The notes under the pieces: model-generated
The model's database searches: none
Seen by the model: only the letters and a program-made list of their open reading frames with translations
What the model was told of the DNA's origin: nothing
Origin: Branchiostoma floridae
Lineage: Eukaryota; Chordata; Leptocardii; Amphioxiformes; Branchiostomatidae
Reading direction: 5' to 3'
NCBI RefSeq assembly: GCF_000003815.2
Contig: NC_049983.1
Span: forward strand, 6,745,094-6,767,584
DNA length: 22,491 nt
Position numbers and translations under genes: made by a program
Shown here: piece by piece, positions 10,101-14,900 of the stretch
Position numbering within the stretch: position 1 is the stretch's first letter
Layout: each line of letters starts with the position of its first letter

Positions 10101-10775
10101 AGGTGTACAAAGACTACAAGAGTATCGATGTCAACTTTCTTCTTGCACACGTAAATCGTAAGTCTTAGAATGGTCTCAATGTTATTCTAGTGATCGTTTG
10201 TATTTTCCATTTGCTGATTGGGGGTTACAAAATGACATCCGAAGGGAATTGGAGTAACATGATCTTATAGTTGATGACATTTTTCCTTCCTTGCCTTTCC
10301 AGCCGACATCCGGGTACAAATGCAGTCATGTGACTACTTTGAGAAGGTCGGAGGTCAAAAGCTGTTCGTGAGCGTACACGATGCTGTCTTGTTCGCTGTG
10401 AACAAGGTAAGATCTATCTTATATTCAGTCACAAATAAACTTTTGCATACAATATAGGGACTAATATATATGCTCTTAAGGGTAGGTGCAATATTAACAG
10501 ATTCCATTCATGCAAATTAGGCCCTAATCTACATAATTTATGCCATATTCAACAATTCCCCAGCGATCAATGGTAGGAATTTTATACTTGTAACACGTGT
10601 AAGTATAAACGCGAACATTATCAAACTTGTATTTTGTGATTAGATACAGAAAACATTTTAGATGTGTCATGGGGATTTGAGGTCTTTGAACTCTTGTTTC
10701 TTGATGTTTTAGGATCTGCCGGTGACGGAGAGACCTACCCAAAATGTCAACTATGAGATGGAGACCCACCTTTGA
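854..10775 (+). CDS. SLC26A: SLC26-family anion exchanger/transporter (SulP), complete, 16 coding exons
   Basis: Spliced coding sequence: 854-1169, 1607-1717, 2357-2547, 3054-3218, 3869-4024, 4275-4357, 4718-4865, 6890-7003, 7466-7543, 7736-7831, 8347-8520, 9116-9385, 9754-9852, 10103-10157, 10303-10406, 10713-10775. Every intron is GT-AG and every phase closes, giving 740 residues, a normal length for animal SLC26 proteins. Seen: a cytoplasmic N-terminus of about 75 residues; the SulP signature region (GLYSSFFP at 120-127, GTSK at 135-138); two glycosylation sequons N172-T-T and N177-A-T in the loop where vertebrate relatives are glycosylated; the anion-site pair Ser415-Arg416; many hydrophobic segments to about residue 510; and a STAS domain interrupted by a charged, low-complexity insertion (about 595-634). 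The protein ends Thr-His-Leu. The family exchanges chloride, bicarbonate, sulfate or oxalate at the plasma membrane. Sequence resembles the SLC26A3/A5/A6 group, but I cannot assign one vertebrate paralogue. The start has A at -3 and G at +4. Confidence 0.95.
1496..1571 (+). repeat. Two-copy direct repeat of about 38 bp in SLC26 intron 1
   Basis: Each copy carries TTTGGCGTTGTCGT followed by AATG and AAAGGAT. The second copy ends 35 bases before the exon 2 acceptor. The rest of intron 1 (1170-1606) shows nothing recognisable. Confidence 0.7.
1607..1717 (+). CDS. SLC26 gene, coding exon 2 (signature exon)
   Basis: Residues 106-142. It contains [11 protein letters not shown], then [19 protein letters not shown], the SulP/SLC26 signature region. 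Tyr109 occupies the position that is Phe101 in mammalian prestin, by family knowledge. Acceptor TCCCAG at 1606; donor TTTTG|GTGAGT at 1718. Confidence 0.95.
1808..2322 (+). repeat. Degenerate (TCTG)n simple-repeat block filling SLC26 intron 2
   Basis: About 515 bases are dominated by CTGT, CTGC and TGGT tetranucleotides with many substitutions. The long apparent frames here on both strands encode Cys/Leu/Ser or Thr/Asp/Arg/Gln repeats and are products of the repeat, not genes. Confidence 0.9.
2357..2547 (+). CDS. SLC26 gene, coding exon 3
   Basis: Residues 143-206. It begins [20 protein letters not shown], the conserved helix after the signature. An outward-facing loop with sequons N172TT and N177AT follows, and then the start of the next helix ([13 protein letters not shown]). 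Acceptor CACCAG; donor CAG|GTAAGA. Confidence 0.95.
2575..2750 (+). mobile_element. tRNA-derived SINE-like copy in SLC26 intron 3
   Basis: An A-box-like TGGCGTAACAGG (2581-2592) and a B-box-like GAGTTCGATACC (2624-2635) are spaced as in a tRNA-type RNA polymerase III promoter. A body with TTGGGAAAAGCACTTTA follows at 2660. The same layout and body recur at 14585-14735. It is not a functional tRNA gene: the cloverleaf is degraded and the body continues past the tRNA length. The remainder of intron 3 (to 3053) is unremarkable. Confidence 0.75.
3054..3218 (+). CDS. SLC26 gene, coding exon 4
   Basis: Residues 207-261, in phase 0 at both ends. It carries [20 protein letters not shown] and then a His-containing helix ([14 protein letters not shown]), both typical of the family. 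Donor TAT|GTAAGT at 3219. The last ~20 bases and the donor are copied twice more in the following intron. Confidence 0.95.
3198..3725 (+). repeat. Tandem triplication of the exon 4 end plus intron 4 sequence
   Basis: Three units of about 150-195 bp: 3198-3348, 3349-3542 and 3543-3725. Each starts with a version of the exon 4 end and its splice donor (CCTCTCTCCCTGGTCTATGT in unit 1) and continues through CCTGACTG, TCAATCACAATTAGC, an ATTATC word and AATGGGAGAG-type words. Divergence is roughly 15-25 percent by eye, so the event is not very recent. Confidence 0.88.
3869..4024 (+). CDS. SLC26 gene, coding exon 5
   Basis: Residues 262-313, phase 0 at both ends. A hydrophobic helix ([18 protein letters not shown]) is followed by the charged cytoplasmic turn [19 protein letters not shown], matching the GKE...PIP motif of SLC26 proteins. 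Donor GTG|GTAAGT. Confidence 0.94.
4275..4357 (+). CDS. SLC26 gene, coding exon 6
   Basis: Residues 314-340 plus two bases of Gly341. It encodes a hydrophobic stretch ([15 protein letters not shown]) then [12 protein letters not shown], the conserved V-G-x-I/L-P-x-G turn. Donor ACAGG|GTAGGT. The phase-2 end joins exon 7 as Gly-Leu-Pro. Confidence 0.93.
4366..4717 (+). other. SLC26 intron 6, no feature seen
   Basis: AT-rich intron sequence with a T/G-rich stretch before the exon 7 acceptor TTTGTAG. No repeat copy recognised. Confidence 0.6.
4718..4865 (+). CDS. SLC26 gene, coding exon 7
   Basis: Residues 341-390. Content includes [20 protein letters not shown] and [10 protein letters not shown], the conserved ...K.GY..D.NQ block before the helix carrying the anion site. 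The donor CAG|GTGATT is weaker than its neighbours. It opens the longest intron (2.0 kb). Confidence 0.93.
4890..5103 (+). repeat. Dispersed repeat copy A in SLC26 intron 7
   Basis: It contains AAAGGGGCC, TTGCACTTTTGGGCG and ATCCGACAGTCCACGAATTT. The same blocks in the same order recur at 5676-5780. A partial inverted copy lies at 6569-6655. No coding capacity is evident. Confidence 0.6.
5223..5314. repeat. Inverted repeat with 32-bp arms in SLC26 intron 7
   Basis: Left arm 5223-5254 (starts ACACGTGG, ends TTGTGTAA) pairs with right arm 5283-5314 (starts TTACACAACAGAACACC, ends CCACGTGT) with about four mismatches around a 28-base loop. The loop holds a further ATTACACAACAT copy. It could be a small fold-back element. 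Confidence 0.75.
5676..5780 (+). repeat. Dispersed repeat copy B in SLC26 intron 7
   Basis: GGAAAAAGGGCC, TTGCACTTTCAGGCGTAACC, then TATCTGACAGTCCACAAATT. This is the layout of copy A, shortened by loss of the middle. Confidence 0.6.
6107..6162. repeat. Short imperfect inverted repeat in SLC26 intron 7
   Basis: GTGGTACTAAGACAAC on the left pairs imperfectly with GGTGTCTTAGTATATAC on the right. It lies just after a GTACACGTGGTGATACGCGT stretch that resembles the arms of the 5223-5314 hairpin. Confidence 0.45.
6398..6455 (-). mobile_element. Fragment of a tRNA-derived SINE-like family (GCCCGGCC box), copy 1
   Basis: CTGCCCGGCCAGGTCCCGGT followed by TTGAAATGTGACCTTGGCAT matches the 18635-18693 part of a fuller minus-strand copy that carries a B box. 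Only the body is kept here. Confidence 0.55.
6569..6655 (-). repeat. Dispersed repeat copy C, inverted, in SLC26 intron 7
   Basis: Read on the minus strand it gives GGAAAAAGGGGCCCTGCC, then GGCACTTTCGGGCGTGAACC. It corresponds to copy B, about 0.8 kb away in opposite orientation. Confidence 0.55.
6798..6850 (-). mobile_element. Fragment of the same SINE-like family (GCCCGGCC box), copy 2
   Basis: GATGCCCGGCCGGGCCCCGG, then TTTGGAAATGTTGCATTAGG. It ends 40 bases before the exon 8 acceptor. Confidence 0.5.
6890..7003 (+). CDS. SLC26 gene, coding exon 8 (anion-site exon)
   Basis: Residues 391-428. It begins [18 protein letters not shown]. The motif STSISRTSV contains Ser415-Arg416, aligned by motif with the Ser398-Arg399 anion-site pair of mammalian prestin (family knowledge). 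Acceptor TTCCACAG; donor CAG|GTGGGT. Confidence 0.95.
7466..7543 (+). CDS. SLC26 gene, coding exon 9
   Basis: Residues 429-454, 26 codons in phase 0. It encodes one membrane helix ([18 protein letters not shown]) ending RPLQQ, the usual start of the next conserved turn. Donor CAG|GTCAGT. Confidence 0.93.
7736..7831 (+). CDS. SLC26 gene, coding exon 10
   Basis: Residues 455-486. [15 protein letters not shown] matches the LxAIVxVNLKGM motif of the family; LWKLSKVDC follows. Acceptor CTTCAG; donor TGT|GTAAGT. Confidence 0.94.
7930..8141. mobile_element. MITE-like element with terminal inverted repeats in SLC26 intron 10
   Basis: The left end starts TTCGGTGACCATCTGTCACC; the right end, read on the other strand, starts TTCGGTGACCGTCTGACACC. 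Similarity continues through CAATTCTGACTG for about 50 bp. The element is 212 bp and non-coding. A relative lies at 16547-16759 and a partial end at 14203-14255. No clear target-site duplication is seen. Confidence 0.72.
8347..8520 (+). CDS. SLC26 gene, coding exon 11 (last helices to STAS start)
   Basis: Residues 487-544. It encodes the final hydrophobic segments ([20 protein letters not shown], then [12 protein letters not shown]). A linker follows ([18 protein letters not shown]) that leads into the first STAS strand. Confidence 0.94.
8521..9115 (+). other. SLC26 intron 11, no feature seen
   Basis: AT-rich intron. No repeat family or RNA gene recognised. The acceptor ATCATAG before exon 12 has a poor pyrimidine tract. 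Confidence 0.6.
9116..9385 (+). CDS. SLC26 gene, coding exon 12 (STAS N-terminal half and intervening sequence)
   Basis: Residues 545-634. [20 protein letters not shown] is the STAS first-strand region, followed by [15 protein letters not shown] Lys/Glu/Arg-rich stretch ([13 protein letters not shown]) and an Asn/Gly/Met-rich tail come next. This matches the variable intervening sequence that interrupts the STAS fold in animal SLC26 proteins. Donor AAT|GTAAAC. Confidence 0.93.
9754..9852 (+). CDS. SLC26 gene, coding exon 13 (STAS core)
   Basis: Residues 635-667. [20 protein letters not shown] is the conserved STAS strand and loop (ILD...NF.DSVG). Acceptor TTCTCAG; donor CAG|GTAATG. Confidence 0.95.
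10103..10157 (+). CDS. SLC26 gene, coding exon 14
   Basis: Residues 668-685 plus one base. [18 protein letters not shown] continues the STAS helix and strand. It is a short exon and ends in phase 1. Donor ATC|GTAAGT. Confidence 0.92.
10303..10406 (+). CDS. SLC26 gene, coding exon 15
   Basis: Codon 686 (Pro, split) to residue 720. [20 protein letters not shown] is the family's C-terminal STAS motif (the SVHDAV block). Acceptor TTTCCAG; donor AAG|GTAAGA. Confidence 0.94.
10713..10775 (+). CDS. SLC26 gene, coding exon 16 (C-terminus and stop)
   Basis: Residues 721-740 and TGA. It is a short tail after the STAS domain ending Glu-Thr-His-Leu. The last three residues fit the class I PDZ-ligand pattern [ST]-x-[VIL]. 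Confidence 0.92.
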   Translation, partial: DLPVTERPTQNVNYEMETHL

Positions 10776-11220
10776 CGTGGACGTGACGGTGTTCGGGTTC
10801 TGCAATATGTAATATAGGATAGATCCTGACATTGTGATAGACATCATGATAGTGTTTGCTGCAATATCGTTGTTTGCCTTATCTCAGGATGCAAGAAGAC
10901 TATATTATACTTAGACTTAAATGTGTCGTGAATATGTGTATAACGAAACATGGGTTTCTACATGTTTTGTATCTATGGATATCGTGATTTTAGGATACAG
11001 GTAAATACGCCCATCTTGTCGTATAGTTTAACTGGGCGTTATAAAGTTTTTATTTTGTTATGATGATAGGAATAACTCTAATTTTGTCACTTAAAATTTA
11101 GAATGTATGTTAAGCTCAAATGAGAGAAATATGATTGCAAAGATAGCAATTAATGTCATTTCATTGCGTTGATGATGATTATGTTCTTCAATATGAAATT
11201 AAAAAAGAAATATTTCAAAA
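10776..11220 (+). other. Presumed 3' UTR of the SLC26 gene
   Basis: AT-rich sequence without frames. The only polyadenylation-like hexamer I see is ATTAAA at 11198-11203, followed within ~25 bases by a GT/T-rich stretch (GTTGTCCAAGTTTTTGTCCC). This is weak evidence for the transcript end. Confidence 0.35.
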
Positions 11221-11839
11221 CAGTTGTCCAAGTTTTTGTCCCTTGTCCAAGAGTTATCAATTGTTCCAGTTAATATCTGCACTCACCACATGAATTGTTT
11301 GCAACCGCGCGCATGCACAGAAGTCTCATTGTACAATAGCACACATTCATTGCTCAAAACAACTTGGGACATGTACCTAGCTACTACGCATTCATGGTGG
11401 GCTCTTTGCACTTTTAATGAACCCCATTGAACTGTGTTATATTACTGTACCAGCAACATGCGATCAGTGAATAGCACCCCTCTCAATATCTTTACGATAA
11501 GGATCACACCGTCTATTTGTTGCCAGGTTCCGGTTTGATTTTATGAGTTGAAAAAACTGGACCAAAGTTCCCAAAATCAGCCTGATAACTACCTCACCGG
11601 GCCCCTTTTACCATGTTTGAAAGTACAGGTTTATTGATACAGTATAATATTTTACTTATAAGGGTATTCAAAGTTCCTTTGTGATAACGTAGCGCGCTTA
11701 AAAATCGTAGCTGGTACTTTCTACTCTTGTATGCACATATTGATATTTTTTGTTTATCTCTCTATATATATCATTCATATTGATATCTATATCAAGTAAT
11801 GATTTATTTTTGTGTATTTCCACAGAAGTCTGACCAAAG
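11221..11839. other. Intergenic spacer and presumed 5' region of the caspase gene
   Basis: The stretch 11525-11620 holds a degraded piece of the GCCCGG/GGGCCCCTTTT repeat type seen in SLC26 intron 7. A strong splice-acceptor-like sequence (TTTGTGTATTTCCACAG) ends at 11825, 14 bases before the caspase start codon, so a non-coding first exon probably lies upstream. No promoter element is identified with confidence. Confidence 0.45.
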
Positions 11840-11951
11840 ATGTTCCGACTCGTGTTTCGCATCGCGGCTAAACCTGCATCTGGAACCGACGGATCAGTTT
11901 ACACTAGGGTTTCTACACGGCTATTAAACACCGCATCCAGACAAGGACAAG
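11840..11951 (+). CDS. Caspase gene, coding exon 1 (presequence-like)
   Basis: Residues 1-37 plus one base. It starts [15 protein letters not shown], with six Arg/Lys (3, 7, 11, 23, 27, 34), one acidic residue (Asp17) and many Ser/Thr/Ala. That is the composition of a mitochondrial targeting presequence. A at -3 supports the start. Donor CAAG|GTAGGC. Confidence 0.8.
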
Positions 11952-14900
11952 GTAGGCGCTCACTCTACAATATCAACAAATTAAGAAAGAATAAGAATAA
12001 AACTCAAAATAAAAGTCCTTGGGCAAGGATATTTCTTGAATATCGAGGACAAGGATAGTTTTTATGTACTTGCTATTGGGTCGGGGATAGTTCTTTAGTG
12101 CCAGGGGCAGGGATAGTCCTTCAGCACCAAGGACGGATAGTTTCTTAGTATAAGGGACAGGGGCGGTTTTGTTTCAGTCAGTTACTCACTGTTCAGGCTA
12201 TGTTATAAAGGTACTGAAATCCTTAGCTCCTGAACAACATTTTCGCACCAAAGTGAATAACACCCAAACGCTTCTGTTCCCAACACTTGCAGCACCTGGA
12301 ATCTGCACAGGACAATGTCGCTGTAGGACAAAAAGGACATCCAAGAAACTAGCAGCGCTGGCCGGGTTTGCGGGAGTCGGGGTTATTGCAGGAGAAGTCT
12401 GGATCAGCAACAGGAGGAAAAGCGACAACACACTTGCAGCTACCTATCTAAAAGAGTTACAAGGTAAAAAAAAAAGATACTGAGAATACGTGATATAAAT
12501 GACCAATACGTTATGAAGACACTTTATTTCAAAACTATTTTGGGCTACTCACTTCGTGTGCACTACATTATATTTTAACTCAACTTGACCATAATGTGTA
12601 ATGCTATGTGCATGATGTGTTTAAAGTGCATATCGCCAGGCGGCGTTCTTGTCTGTGGTTAAGCATTCACACTTCGCACTTCATTTTCATAACGTTACTA
12701 CATTGTCTTCTTTATTCAAAACCATAATATGTAAGGCTACACGTAGGGTGTTTTTCCTATCCATCTCACAAGGTGGCGTTCTTGTCTGTGGTTACATATT
12801 CACATAGCGATACAAACTCTTCTTTCAGAACGCCACCCCGCATCAAAAGTGAGCACTGAGAACACAGAAACAGCCACGGACGGAGAGAAAGCACTAAAAT
12901 ACGACATGTCACATCCCAGGAGGGGACTGGCCGTCATTATAAATAACAAGTAAGCCATAGAGTCCTTACCTGATACTACAAGTTTTGGCCATACAGTATG
13001 TCTCATTGTCCATCGCTATCATGAGTAATCATTCTAGTTTTGTCCATAATGGCATTTGATAATAAGACGTGCAAGAAAATCTCTTAAACGGACGCAATCA
13101 TAGAGGGATTCTTGATTCAGATTGCAGACAATTACAGAAGGAAAGCTACATATCTAAAGGGTTACAAGGTAAAAGAAACCATGCGTTTGCCAGTAAAAAA
13201 CAGAATTTGCATTTGGTACGGAAGTAATGATAGAGGGATTCTGAATTCTAATTACAGACAATTTAAAGAGCATATTTTCTCTAACATTGAGGTCTTTAAT
13301 ATCGATGGTATTTGGTATGCTGGTAGGCGGTAGGTGGAACTCGTGGAATTGATAGCTCATGTTACATGCTGCGGTCGTGATTTTGAGTCAGAGATAGCTT
13401 TTGTAAACAAGAGTAGGTCGAGTAGGATTGAACCCTTAGTGACCTACATCGGAACTGCAGTAGGTTGTTTTTGTTGGCAACTTTAGAGTAAATCAAGCAG
13501 GGATTGATGGATTTTATTATTAATGTCATTTTCTTCTCTTCACAGACATTTTAACGCCAGTACTCAGATGGAGATGAGAGAGGGGTCAGAGGTGGATCTG
13601 GAGAACCTATCACAAGTCCTGTTAGATATGGACTTCGAGGTGCGCGTGTACACAGACCTCACCTGCAGGCAGATGAGAAGGGTTCTCAAAAAGGGTAAGG
13701 ATCTGCAAAATAATTTCAATTGGCCTGAACTAGCTAGGCTTAGGTCACATTTTCAAATGGGGGAACGGCTGGGCAGCTTTGTTTTGGGAACGAGCATAAT
13801 GAAAAGAAGACATCAAAAACGTAAAAGGAAAGTCATGGGCATGACTTGTGTATATACATCTACCCTTTTCGTTTCTTAAAGCATCCCGACCGGGCCCCGG
13901 TTCAGAAATAGGACTCTAGCATAAGAGCGATTGTGTCGTTTGACAGAGTTAAAGTTTACTTCTTTCCGTCCCTACCTTCCCTGTCTCTTTTTATTTTCTT
14001 TCGACTTCAGTTTCTCTCCTTCCTTTCCCTTTCTTTACCTTCGATCAACTGCATGAGAAACATTCAAACGCTAAAAAGTAAATCATATTACATCCCTAAG
14101 ACGTTTTATAAGGTTGGTACATCACTGAATAAACAGACTCCTTTTTCTGCAAAACCTTTGCTTTATTCACTCATCAAAACTGAGAAGCGACACCTAAGCT
14201 GCAGTACAATATGAACCAGCCAGAATTGCCCTGATGAAGGTGTGAATAAAGCAATGGTTGTGTAGGTTCTTCTACATTTATATTAAGACAAATGAAATGA
14301 ATAAGGACGATTTAGTTGTACATTTTCAAAGATTATCATCGTCCATCATGTTCCCTGCCCAGTTGCTGAGGAGGACCACCGTGACTCGGACTGTCTTCTT
14401 GTGTCCATCATGAGTCACGGGTACAAGGGTGAGCAGGTGTACGGGGTGGACGGGCTGGTCAACATAGACAGGCTCTCCACGTACTTCAAGGGCGAGAACT
14501 GTCAAACTCTCATCGGCAAACCCAAACTCTTCGTCATTCAGGTAAACACAAATGTGTGTGAACGTTAACATAGAATAGACCGCGTGGCGCATATCGGCAG
14601 CACGTTTGACTCAGGCCCAGAAGGTCCTGAGTTCGAACCCCGCCGTGTCACCGATCTTGTGTTCTTGGGAAAGGCACTTTACACGACTTTCCTCACTTCA
14701 CTCAAGTGAAAAATGAGAATATAGGCTACAAAAGTCTTCACCAAGTTGAAGTTGCAATTGGTAGCCTCAAAACGAAAGAAGAAGTTGATTTCGAACGAGG
14801 ATTGAATTTTCTTGGAATATTTTGTCAATGATCAAGATTTTATTTTGCTTTTCAATAATACTATTACGAAGCGCTCATGTTTATTTTTTGTATGGATTGT

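Noticed and set aside
12169-12483. Reading exon 2 of the caspase as a longer open frame starting at 12169
   Set aside because: The frame only starts at a non-ATG codon and runs through a good acceptor (TTGCAG at 12292); splicing from exon 1 keeps phase.
13523-13879. Extended frame through the caspase exon 4 donor
   Set aside because: Intron read-through; the G|GTAAGG donor at 13695 joins exon 5 in phase and restores the conserved caspase sequence.
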